From contig CAVWNC010000003.1 of NCBI GenBank assembly GCA_963756455.1, positions 2,170,001 to 2,234,000 on the forward strand: a stretch of DNA of 64,000 nt, in the 5' to 3' direction. The notes below the pieces were generated by a model. It ran no database searches, was not told where the DNA came from, and worked only from the letters and a program-made list of their open reading frames with translations. Each line of letters opens with the position of its first letter. The first letter of the stretch is position 1. This document shows positions 51,189-59,066 of the stretch, piece after piece. The translations under genes were made by a program, and so were the position numbers. Source of the stretch: DASQPA01 sp963756455. Lineage in GTDB: Bacteria; Acidobacteriota; Thermoanaerobaculia; Multivoradales; UBA5704.

Positions 51189-51631
51189 GCATAGCGGAGC
51201 GCGGGAGACCGGTCGAGATTCTCCTGGTGGAGGACAACCCCGGTGACGTACGCCTGACGAAGGAAACCTTGAAGGATTCCAAATTGCTCAACCGGATGAG
51301 TGTGGTGTCGGATGGGATCGAGGCCATGGCATTTCTGCGTCGCGAAGGCTCGTACGCCGCGGCCGCCCGGCCAGACCTCATTCTCCTGGACTTGAACCTG
51401 CCGCGGAAAAACGGTCGTGAGGTGTTGGCGGAGATCAAGGGAGATGAGCACCTGCGCCGCATTCCGGTGGTCGTCCTGACCACCTCGACCGCCGAGAAGG
51501 ACGTCCTCAAGACGTATGATCTCCACGCCAACTGTTACATCAAAAAGCCGGTCAACCTCGACCAGTTCAACTCGGTCGTCCGGGCGATCGAGGCCTTCTG
51601 GTTCACGATCGTGACGCTGCCGCCGAAATAG
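51185..51631 (+). CDS. CheY/Rcp1-type response regulator
   Basis: A 148-residue single receiver of the Rcp1 type that accompanies phytochrome-like kinases. ILLVEDNPGDVRLTKETL, the phospho-Asp in LILLDLNLPRKNG, VVLTTSTAEKD and IKKPVNLDQF are intact. No output domain, so it signals by protein contact. It is coupled to the PAS kinase upstream. Confidence 0.9.
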   Translation: MSIAERGRPVEILLVEDNPGDVRLTKETLKDSKLLNRMSVVSDGIEAMAFLRREGSYAAAARPDLILLDLNLPRKNGREVLAEIKGDEHLRRIPVVVLTTSTAEKDVLKTYDLHANCYIKKPVNLDQFNSVVRAIEAFWFTIVTLPPK

Positions 51632-51640
51632 GGAGAGGCC

Positions 51641-52783
51641 ATGGTATCCGTATCCGAATCCATCAAGGTGTTGCTGGTCGAAGACAATATGGGCGATGCC
51701 CGCCTCCTCTACGAGGGCATGGAGGAGGCCCTTCCCGGCCAGTTCAAGATGACTCACGTGAGGCGGCTCAGCGAGACGCTCGAATATCTGTGGGAAGATT
51801 CCTGCAGCGTGGTGCTCTTGGACCTCGGGCTGCCGGACAGTCACGGCCTCGACACTCTCGTCCTCGTGCGCGCGCAGGCTCCCGACGTTCCCATCGTCGT
51901 TTTGACCGGCTTCCAGGATGAGGAGACGGGGGATCAGGCGCTCACCGAGGGGGCGCAGGACTACCTGATCAAGGGGCAGGTCGACAGCAAGCTCCTCGCC
52001 CGTTCCATGCGCTACGCCATCGCGCGGAAGGCCGCGGAGCAGGCCATGCTCCAACAGGGGATCGCTCTCGCCAAGGCGGACGAGCTGCAGCGCTCGCGGA
52101 AACGGCTGATCGCTGTGCACGAGCGCGCTCGCCGCTCCGTCGCCTCCCAATTGCAGCATCAGGTACAAGAAAAGCTCCAAGCCGCGGCGGTCCGCTTGGA
52201 AGAGGTGCTGACCGCCGCCGATCCCGGTTCCGGAACCACCGAGTTCTTGCGAGAGATCCAGAACGTCCTCCACGAGGTGAGCGAAAAGGAAGTCGGCAGG
52301 CTCGGCCGCGAGCTTTATCCCCAGTCACTCGCCGAGGGCGTCATCCCGACTCTCCGCGCACTGGCCGACCAACTCGACCCGGCCGCGACGATCGAGATCT
52401 CGCCCGATGAAGAGCTCGTGCGACAGGAGAAGGGCGGCCACCCTCTGTTTCCCGAGGAGGTGGGGCTCGCGATCTATCGCATCGCCGAGGAAGCTCTGAC
52501 CAACGTGGCCAAGCATGCCAAGGCGAGCCGGGTCGCCGTGCGTCTCGAGCCGCTTCGCCCCGGATGGTGGCGTCTCACGGTGGAGGACAACGGCCAGGGC
52601 TTCGATCTGGATGGCGTCGGTCGCGGGCCTGGAATCGGCATGATGTACGACTACGCCCGGGCTTTGAATGGAGAGTGTGTGATCCACAGCGCTCCCGGCG
52701 TCGGCACGGAGATTACGGCTGCCCTCCCGCTGTCCTCTACAGCCGCGGAAGCTGCCAAGACCTCGGAGAAGGGAGTCAACTGA
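51641..52783 (+). CDS. Receiver-histidine kinase fusion (HisKA_3-like)
   Basis: A 380-residue protein. N-terminal receiver (VLLVEDNMGDARLL, phospho-Asp in VVLLDLGLPD, IKGQVD with the Lys) is joined to a NarX/LiaS-type dimerisation region and a HATPase (YRIAEEALTNVAKHAKA, VEDNGQGFDLDG, GPGIGMMYDYA). The expected ERxRIAReLHD box reads ERARRSVASQLQHQVQEKL, with the His one position late, so autophosphorylation is doubtful. It may act as an ATP-driven regulator or phosphatase. Confidence 0.75.
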   Translation: MVSVSESIKVLLVEDNMGDARLLYEGMEEALPGQFKMTHVRRLSETLEYLWEDSCSVVLLDLGLPDSHGLDTLVLVRAQAPDVPIVVLTGFQDEETGDQALTEGAQDYLIKGQVDSKLLARSMRYAIARKAAEQAMLQQGIALAKADELQRSRKRLIAVHERARRSVASQLQHQVQEKLQAAAVRLEEVLTAADPGSGTTEFLREIQNVLHEVSEKEVGRLGRELYPQSLAEGVIPTLRALADQLDPAATIEISPDEELVRQEKGGHPLFPEEVGLAIYRIAEEALTNVAKHAKASRVAVRLEPLRPGWWRLTVEDNGQGFDLDGVGRGPGIGMMYDYARALNGECVIHSAPGVGTEITAALPLSSTAAEAAKTSEKGVN

Positions 52784-54001
52784 TGGCGCAGATCACAGAG
52801 ACCTGTCCCTGGTGTCACAAAAACGTTTTGGTGGAGGTGGGGCGTAGTCGTTACTACAGCTGCCCCTTCTGCAAGAAGAACTTCACTTTGGACGCAGAGA
52901 GCAGCCCAACTTCGCAGCCTGCCCAGGCCGCCCAGCCCGCCAAGACCGCGGCTGCCGCGCCCCAGGCGGATGTCGCGAGGGCGGCCGTCGTCCCGCTCGG
53001 GGACTTCGTGGAGACCCCTTTCGTCAAGGATCTGGTCGCCCGCGCCTTGGCCTATCTCGAGGACGGTCTCCACGTCCATCTCTCGGGACCGGCAGGGGGT
53101 GGCAAGACGGACCATCGCCCTCCATGTCGCCCAGCAACTCGGCCGTCCGGTGGTGCTGATCCATGGGGACGATCAGATGGGCACCTCGGACCTGGTGGGC
53201 AAGGAGAGCGGTTTCAAGCGCAGCTATACCCGCGACGAGTACGTGCACAGTGTGCTCAAGGTGAACGAGGAGTCGAAGCCGCTGTGGGTGGGAAGGGCGT
53301 TGACCGATGCCTGCCAGAAAGGGATGACCGTCGTCTATGACGAATTTACCCGTTCGCGGCCCGAGGCCAACAACGTGCTGTTGTCGGTCATGGAGGAGAG
53401 GGTGTTGCCTCTGCGCGGCGGCACGATGCCCGTTCACCCCGATTTCCGCATTATCTTCACCAGCAATCCGGCCGAATATGCGGGAGTGCACGGTGCCCAG
53501 GATGCTCTCCTCGATCGCATGGTGACGATCCTCGTCGCCGGCTTCGACGAGGCGACCGAGGCCGCCATCACCCAGGCCCGGTCCGGGTTGCCGCTCGTCG
53601 AGGTGACGAGAGTCGTCGCCCTGGTCCGCGCCTTTCGCGACGCGGGGATGAAGACCAGCAGCGCGAGTGTCCGCCCAGCCATTCTGATCTCCCGCATTCT
53701 GCGGGTGCGACATGGGCACGCTCATGCGGAGGACCCGATCTTTCTCCAATCCTGCCGCGACGTTTTGCTCTCGCAGGCAAGCCGCTCCGGAATCGGCTCC
53801 GAGGAGCAGCCAACCGATGGGACTCTGCTGCGCCTGATCCGGGAGATCTGCTCGGAGCCCCTGCCTTCGGAGCGTTCCAACATCGAGGCCGCTCTCAAGG
53901 ACATGAAGTCTGCCAACATCATGGCGGAGCTGGGGGAGGATCGGGAGTTCCAGGAGATGTTGCTGCGCAAGCTGCGAGAGAAGGGTATGAGGGCCGCGTA
54001 A
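52783..54001 (+). CDS. Second GvpN-like ATPase with N-terminal zinc ribbon, frameshifted
   Basis: A GvpN paralogue. The first 40 residues form a zinc ribbon (ETCPWCHKNVLVEVGRSR, YSCPFCKKNF), a Pro/Ala linker follows, then an AAA+ domain. The frame breaks inside Walker A: GPAGGGKT is followed by an extra G at about 53110; correcting it gives KTTIALHVAQQLG. The rest (GDDQMGTSDLVGKESGFKRS, VVYDEFTRSRPEANNVLLSV, FTSNPAEYAGVHGAQDALLD) is canonical GvpN. Restored length is about 405 residues. The start ATG 52783 overlaps the previous stop (TGATG). Whether the break is real must be checked. Confidence 0.85.
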
Positions 54002-54010
54002 GAATCCCTA

Positions 54011-54044
54011 GCCGATCGGGCAGGTCGTCTCCTGCCGGATCGGC
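54011..54044 (+). terminator. Long hairpin at the end of the gas vesicle operon
   Basis: A 14-bp stem with one mismatch: GCCGATCGGGCAGG (54011-54024), loop TCGTCT, CCTGCCGGATCGGC (54031-54044). There is no T tract, so it may be a Rho-dependent or mRNA-protective element. It follows the last gvp-island gene by 9 bp. Confidence 0.6.
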
Positions 54045-54082
54045 GGATGTACGGCCTTCCGTGGGCGGCTATCCTTCGGCCC

Positions 54083-54985
54083 ATGAGTGACAGAAACGAA
54101 ATTCAACAGTTCTCCGATGCCCTCGCCGCCGCGGTCGAGGGAGCCAGTGCCAGCGTCGTACGGATCGAGGGTCGCCACCGTGGTCCCTCTGCGAGCGGTA
54201 TCGTCTGGTCCGCGGACGGCGTGATCGTCACCGCCGACCACAAGATCGAGCGGGAGGAGGGGATCGAGGTCGGTCTCCCCGACGGCCGAAAGGTTCCGGC
54301 CCGCCTCGTCGGCCGCGACCCCGGCACCGATCTCGCCGTCCTCCGGGCGGACGCCGCGGACCTGACGCCCGCCCCCTGGGCTCCCACCGACAGCCTCAAA
54401 CTCGGCCATCTGGTCCTCGCCCTCTCGCGCCCAGGCCAGACCGTCCGCGCCTCCCTGGGCGTGGTCGCCGCCCTCGGGCCCGAATGGCAGACCCGTGCCG
54501 GCGGCAAGGTCGACCGTTACGTGGCGACCGACGTCGCTCACCAGAGAGGCTTCACCGGCGGCCTCCTGATCGACGTCTCCGGCCGCGGCTTAGGCCTCAA
54601 CGACGCCGGCCTCCAGCGCGGTCAGGGCATCGCTCTGCCCGCCGCAACGCTTAAGAGGGTGGTCGCGGCGCTCCTCGCCGATGGCGGCGTGAAGCGCGGC
54701 TACCTAGGAGTGGGAGCCCATCCGGTTCGCCTCCCCGCCCCGATCGCCGAGCAAGCCGGCCACCCCGTGGGCCTGATCGTCGTCGCCGTGCAACCGGAAG
54801 GCCCCGCCGAGCGGGCCGGAATTCTCCTCGGAGACGTCCTCCTTGCGCTCGACGGTCACCCCCTGGGCGACATGGGCGAGCTCCAGTCTCTCCTGGGAGA
54901 GGAGCGGGCCGGGAAGGAGGCGGCGCTCCGGCTCTCGCGGGCCGGCGAGGTGCGCGAGGTGACGGTGACTCTCGGGGCTCGGTAA
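54083..54985 (+). CDS. Cytoplasmic HtrA-like protein with Thr at the nucleophile position, PDZ domain
   Basis: A 300-residue trypsin-fold plus PDZ protein. The His (GVIVTADHKIE, H53) and Asp (GTDLAVLRAD, D83) of the triad are present, but the motif normally GNSGGPL is GFTGGLL, with Thr at residue 158. A C-terminal PDZ domain (GYLGVGAHPV, VQPEGPAERAGILLGDVLL) follows. There is no signal peptide. It may be a proteolytically inactive binder or a Thr-based protease. ATG 54083 is preferred to 54047. It is about 80 bp beyond the gas vesicle operon and need not belong to it. Confidence 0.7.
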   Translation: MSDRNEIQQFSDALAAAVEGASASVVRIEGRHRGPSASGIVWSADGVIVTADHKIEREEGIEVGLPDGRKVPARLVGRDPGTDLAVLRADAADLTPAPWAPTDSLKLGHLVLALSRPGQTVRASLGVVAALGPEWQTRAGGKVDRYVATDVAHQRGFTGGLLIDVSGRGLGLNDAGLQRGQGIALPAATLKRVVAALLADGGVKRGYLGVGAHPVRLPAPIAEQAGHPVGLIVVAVQPEGPAERAGILLGDVLLALDGHPLGDMGELQSLLGEERAGKEAALRLSRAGEVREVTVTLGAR

Positions 54986-54999
54986 GCCGCTTCGGCGGC

Positions 55000-55147
55000 A
55001 TGTAGCCTGGGGCGAGAGCCCCAGGTCAGTACAACCTCTTGAATCCAAAGCCCCGTGGGGGCGGCGGCACGGTTGGGCACCGTCGCCCCTACATGGCTTG
55101 AATCTGCAATTGGATCTTTACCTGGGGCTTTCCGCCCCAGGCTACAT
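55000..55147. repeat. Composite inverted-repeat (REP/MITE-like) element
   Basis: Outer arms ATGTAGCCTGGGGCG-aga-GCCCCAGGT (55000-55026) and ACCTGGGGC-tttcc-GCCCCAGGCTACAT (55120-55147) are inverted copies, and each is itself a hairpin. Between them a third imperfect hairpin (GGGGCGGCGG / CCGTCGCCCC, about 55060-55087) and a direct repeat CTTGAATC (55038 and 55098) occur. The element fills the gap before the ATPase/TOPRIM pair. Confidence 0.7.
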
Positions 55148-55266
55148 ACCGCCGCCCCTCCGGGGCTGGCCTCTTGGTCAGCGGCAAACTGTGCCGCTAG
55201 TTGGTGTTAGAGTACGGAGCAGGTGCCCGAGAAGCGGACAGGCAAATCGGCACTGGAGCGGAGCCT

Positions 55267-56289
55267 ATGATCGAAAGCCTTTCACTCAGGAACTTCAAGG
55301 TGCTACGCCACGTGGAGGTGAAACTACAACCATTCACCTTGCTCGTAGGCCCAAATGCTTCCGGCAAGAGCAGCCTGCTCCAGGCTCTGGAGAGTCTTAC
55401 AGCCTACCTTGGCCACCATTCAGTGTTCTCCGGAGAGTTAGCCTGGGACCGAGTGATGAGCCGCATTCCCAAGGGAAATCTGGAGCTGTCTTGTAAGGGA
55501 CACCACTTAGGGCAGCCGGTTTCCTTGCATTTGACAGCCGAAGATCTTCAACCGCCAAAAAGTCGCTTCGGAGTACTGATAGACGATTCGGACGAGGCGG
55601 AGCTTCCCATCCCTCCGGCGATAATGCTTAACCTGGATGTCAAGAAGCTCGCGGCACCTTCCGTCCCCAAATTAGTGACACTGGTCCTACCCAACGATGG
55701 TGAAGGTCTATCTTCGATATTGGCCGGCTTATACCTCCAGCACCCTAAGCGGTTCCATAATCTGATCAATCAACTCAGAGAAATCATCCCAGGTGTACTC
55801 AGCGTTCGTTTCAAGCGGACTCCGATGCAGGATGGAATTGCTGATGAATTGCTCTTTGACATGCAGGGAGCGGAGAACGTTCCGGCCTTTGCGATCAGTG
55901 ACGGGACACTCCTTACCTTAGGCCTCCTGACCGTATTGGCAGCACCGGAGCCGCCGCAACTAGTCCTTATCGACGAGCTCGAACGAGGCCTCCATCCAAA
56001 GGCACTAGGGGATCTGGTGCAGCAACTCCGCCGGCTCCAAGAGCAAGATCCCAACCTTCAGATTGTCGCGACGAGTCATTCTCCCTACTTACTCGATCAC
56101 TTCAGGGCCGAGGAGATCCTCTTGACCTCCCTCGACCGAGAGGGCTACGCCGTCATCAAGCCCCTCACCGACCACCCCGAGTACGAGCGCTGGAAAGACC
56201 TCATGGCTCCAGGTGAGTTCTGGAGTACGGTCGGTGAGAGCTGGCTCACGGAACCTGCATTGGGGAAGGCTGCCGCGCCCGGCCGATGA
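55267..56289 (+). CDS. OLD-like AAA15/AAA_21 ATPase
   Basis: A 340-residue ABC-type ATPase of the OLD/AAA15 kind. SLRNFKVLRHVEVKLQPFTL and VGPNASGKSSLLQALESL (Walker A) start it; FAISDGTLLTLGLLTVL (signature), LVLIDELERGLHPKALGDLV (Walker B) and IVATSHSPYLLDHF (switch His) follow. It lacks a C-terminal TOPRIM domain, which the next gene may supply. ATG 55267 follows GGAGCGGAG. Codon use is less GC-biased than the core genes, suggesting transfer. Confidence 0.8.
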   Translation: MIESLSLRNFKVLRHVEVKLQPFTLLVGPNASGKSSLLQALESLTAYLGHHSVFSGELAWDRVMSRIPKGNLELSCKGHHLGQPVSLHLTAEDLQPPKSRFGVLIDDSDEAELPIPPAIMLNLDVKKLAAPSVPKLVTLVLPNDGEGLSSILAGLYLQHPKRFHNLINQLREIIPGVLSVRFKRTPMQDGIADELLFDMQGAENVPAFAISDGTLLTLGLLTVLAAPEPPQLVLIDELERGLHPKALGDLVQQLRRLQEQDPNLQIVATSHSPYLLDHFRAEEILLTSLDREGYAVIKPLTDHPEYERWKDLMAPGEFWSTVGESWLTEPALGKAAAPGR

Positions 56290-57023
56290 GCGCCGCCTAC
56301 ACTTTAGCGATCGTCTGTGAGGCCGCCGCAGATCGGGACATTGCGACCGAGCTCGCCGATCGGGTGTTGTGCCGGGACGTGGACTGGGTCGATTCCGAGA
56401 GCCTGCCGCTCCATCGCCGCTGGCAGGGACTCGAGGAGGGGAGTCGCCATCTCGAATGGCACTGGGTGAGGGGCCTGGCCGAACGACATCGGTTCAAGCC
56501 CCACGGTCATTTTCGTGGTGAACCCGGTGATCTCAATGCTCGTGAGACCCACAAGGCTCTTCTGCTCCTCGTGGCGGCCAAGCCTGACGCCGTCGTGCTC
56601 GTGCGGGATACGGACGGGGACGAACGGCGACGCAACGGTATGGAGCAGGCGAGGGCCGACAAACCTTGGCCTTTCCCAGTCATCCTAGGCGTGGCCCATG
56701 CGAAACGGGAGTGCTGGGTGCTCGCCGGCTTTCACGCGCAGACTCTGCACGAGGAGAAGGCGCTCGCGAGCCTCCGGGAGGAATTGGGTTTCGATCCCTG
56801 CACCGCGGCCGAGGGCCTCGATGCCAGCAGCCCGGGCGCGAAGCGTGATGCCAAGCGGGTATTGGCAGCCCTGGTCCAGGATGCGGACCGCGAACGATCC
56901 TGCTGGGTTGACGAGGATCTCGACGGGCTTGGAGAGAGAGGCAGGAGCACGGGCCTGACCGAGTACCTGGAAGAGGTTCAAACCCGGTTGGTTCCCCTCT
57001 TCCTCCGTGGCGACCGCGAGTAG
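56286..57023 (+). CDS. TOPRIM-like (DUF4276/DUF4435-type) partner protein
   Basis: A 245-residue protein whose start overlaps the ATPase stop by four bases (ATGA). LAIVCEAAADRDIATELADR carries the Glu, and VVLVRDTDGDERRR the Asp-x-Asp, of a TOPRIM-like fold, the catalytic acids of OLD-family nucleases. HAKRECWVLAGF and acidic helices follow. Together with the ATPase this looks like a split OLD/PARIS-type two-gene defence module; that is inference, and membership of a named system cannot be shown here. Confidence 0.6.
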   Translation: MSAAYTLAIVCEAAADRDIATELADRVLCRDVDWVDSESLPLHRRWQGLEEGSRHLEWHWVRGLAERHRFKPHGHFRGEPGDLNARETHKALLLLVAAKPDAVVLVRDTDGDERRRNGMEQARADKPWPFPVILGVAHAKRECWVLAGFHAQTLHEEKALASLREELGFDPCTAAEGLDASSPGAKRDAKRVLAALVQDADRERSCWVDEDLDGLGERGRSTGLTEYLEEVQTRLVPLFLRGDRE

Positions 57024-57118
57024 CTGCACTGCCCATTGACGCCAACCCCCTTTGGAGATGGAGTGCTCCAAAGGGGATTTAAGCGCTCAACGCTACACGT
57101 TCGGACGTCGTCTTCCGC

Positions 57119-57295
57119 TCAGCAGTGCCCGCAGGCCGTCACCGAGCACTGCAAAGTCGCCGAGCAGTTGCTCGTGGGCTCGCAGGCACGGCCGACGGTG
57201 ACGACTCCGCCCCGCACCCGGTCGAGCGGCTCGGGGTCTAAGCGCAGCAGCGTATCCCGGTGGAGCTGCATCTTCGGCGCGATCTTCTTCTTCAT
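57119..57295 (-). CDS. Class I lanthipeptide-type RiPP precursor
   Basis: A 58-residue peptide. The leader has the LHRxTL box (KMQLHRDTLLRLDPEPLDRV) and ends in a GG cleavage site (residues 29-30). The 28-residue core has five Cys (38, 44, 50, 55, 58) and seven Ser/Thr, the makings of lanthionine rings. AAGGGAG lies 7 bases before ATG 57295. No dehydratase, cyclase, protease or transporter is nearby, so modifying enzymes must act in trans. Confidence 0.75.
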   Translation of the reverse strand: MKKKIAPKMQLHRDTLLRLDPEPLDRVRGGVVTVGRACEPTSNCSATLQCSVTACGHC

Positions 57296-57382
57296 AAAGA
57301 CACTCCCTTTCTGGTCAAAAACGGTCTTCAAGGAGAGTGCGAGCCTCCCGGGGTTCCGGGACTCGCGGTGAGACGGCTCGCC

Positions 57383-58003
57383 CTAGTCCTGGATCTCGAT
57401 CCCCCGCCGTCGCAGGAGCTTCTTCAGCCGCTCGTAGACGTTGTGGCCGAGGAGTTTGTGGGCGGTGAGGGTGATGTCGCTCAAGACGACCCGCAGATCC
57501 TCGTCGCCGCTCCAGTGCTTCCGGGCGTAGGGCTCGAGCTCGCCGCCGAAGACCTGGGAGAGGACCGCCGCGGCGAGGACCAGGTCGTCCAGGTAGCCGA
57601 CCGGCCCGAGGATCGCCTCCGGCAGGAGGTCGAAGGGGAGGATGAAATAGGCGAGGGTACCGCCGATCATCGTGCGGGCGGCTTTGGGGACGTTCCTGTC
57701 GAGGGTCAGGCGGACGAGGAGGATGAAGACGTCCGGCACCAGGAGGAGCATGCGGAGCGCGTCGCCCGGGAGCTTCCCGGTATGCTTCTCGACCTCTTTG
57801 ATGATCTTCACCCGCAGGGTGTCGTAGAAGGAGAGGAGCCCGGTGCTCGGCAGGCTCGTCCCTCGCGCCAGAGCGGTCTCCGACTCCGCCTCCGCCGCCT
57901 CGATGTCGAACGCCGCCAGATCCTCCGCCACCGCCGCCGAGATCTCGTCGGTGTCGCCCTTCGTCTTGCCGCCAGCGCCGCCGGTCCCGTCCGTCCGCTC
58001 CAT
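57383..58003 (-). CDS. YkvA/DUF1232 family membrane protein
   Basis: A 206-residue protein with a Gly/Thr-rich acidic N-terminus, a helical region and the DUF1232 core (ILPFDLLPEAILGPVGYLDD and LAAAVLSQVFGGEL) that includes the conserved P-x-D-x-x-P motif next to a membrane segment. The C-terminus is a basic helix. Function is unknown for the family. Confidence 0.75.
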   Translation of the reverse strand: MERTDGTGGAGGKTKGDTDEISAAVAEDLAAFDIEAAEAESETALARGTSLPSTGLLSFYDTLRVKIIKEVEKHTGKLPGDALRMLLLVPDVFILLVRLTLDRNVPKAARTMIGGTLAYFILPFDLLPEAILGPVGYLDDLVLAAAVLSQVFGGELEPYARKHWSGDEDLRVVLSDITLTAHKLLGHNVYERLKKLLRRRGIEIQD

Positions 58004-58060
58004 CCTGTCACCTCCCGCCCGGAGATCGGCCCGGGCGGCACCATCTTAGGACAGGCTGGC

Positions 58061-59050
58061 CTAAAACAGGTACGCGAGGGCGAAGCCGATCTGGGCCGCC
58101 ATCATCATCAGATACATGTGCTTCCAGGAGGGGTGGTTTTCGGTCTCGGTGAGGGATGCCGGATCGCGGACGAGGAGCCAGACCGTGTAGGCCCCCCAGA
58201 GCGTGAAGAGCACCCCCATGGCGGTGAGGAGTCTGGGGTCGCCGGTGAGGATCGGGTGGGAGGGATCCTGCGGATCGCGCAGGCGGGCGCCGAGCGGCAG
58301 GAGAAGCCAGGGGAGAACGAAAGAGGGGCTGATCATCCAGGCCGCCTTCTTCGGGCCGTAGAGGATGGGGAGCGTCCGGCAGCCGCCCAGGCGATCGCCA
58401 GAGATGTCGGCGAAATCCTTGGTCGAGAGGGCGCCCAGGATGAAGAGGCCGAAGATCGATCCCAAGGCCCACGGCTCGGTCGAGCCGACGTAGGCGACCA
58501 TCCCCCAGCCCGCGACTTTCAAGAGGACACCGCGGGGGATGGCGATCGTCCAGTTGGCGAGCATCCCGCGGGCTTTGGTCCGGCCGAGGGAGGGCGCCGA
58601 GTAGATGAAGGTGAAGAGGAGCCCCGCCAGATAGATGAAGAAGGGCGCGTGCTGGGAGACTGGCGCCGTCAGCTTCTGCTGGAGCGTCGTGTAGGGGTAG
58701 GGGACGACGAGCCAGGTGGGGACGAGCGCCAGGGCGTAGAGGATCCAGGAGAGGATCCAGACCTCGCGGACCTTAAGCTCGCCGGTGACGAGCGGCCGGT
58801 CGGGCTTGTTGAGGCGGTCGATCTCCAGGTCGTAGATCTGGTTGATGGCGTTGGACGCCGCGTTCATGAAGCTCGCGCAGAGCGAGCCCAGGGCGATCGT
58901 CGCGACGACCGAGAGGGTCACCGCCCGGTGAGGATCGGGGTTGTGCACCGAGCCGAAAGCGCAGATGGCGCCCGAGATGATCCCGAGGAGCGGCGGTAGG
59001 AGGGTGAACGGGCGGACCAGCTTGCTGTAGAGGGAGAGCTTCGAGGCCAC
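58061..59050 (-). CDS. UbiA-family prenyltransferase
   Basis: A 329-residue membrane prenyltransferase with about eight TM helices. The first Asp-rich motif (NQIYDLEIDRLNKPDRPL) and the second (DFADISGDRLGGCRTLP) bind the prenyl diphosphate through Mg2+. The NxxxDxxxD spacing and DRLGG resemble chlorophyll-synthase and DGGGP-synthase-type members rather than UbiA or MenA proper; the acceptor is unknown. GTG 59050 is the start. It follows the phytol-kinase-like fusion by 16 bp in the same operon. Confidence 0.8.
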   Translation of the reverse strand: MASKLSLYSKLVRPFTLLPPLLGIISGAICAFGSVHNPDPHRAVTLSVVATIALGSLCASFMNAASNAINQIYDLEIDRLNKPDRPLVTGELKVREVWILSWILYALALVPTWLVVPYPYTTLQQKLTAPVSQHAPFFIYLAGLLFTFIYSAPSLGRTKARGMLANWTIAIPRGVLLKVAGWGMVAYVGSTEPWALGSIFGLFILGALSTKDFADISGDRLGGCRTLPILYGPKKAAWMISPSFVLPWLLLPLGARLRDPQDPSHPILTGDPRLLTAMGVLFTLWGAYTVWLLVRDPASLTETENHPSWKHMYLMMMAAQIGFALAYLF

Positions 59051-59066
59051 GGCGATTCCAGGATCT

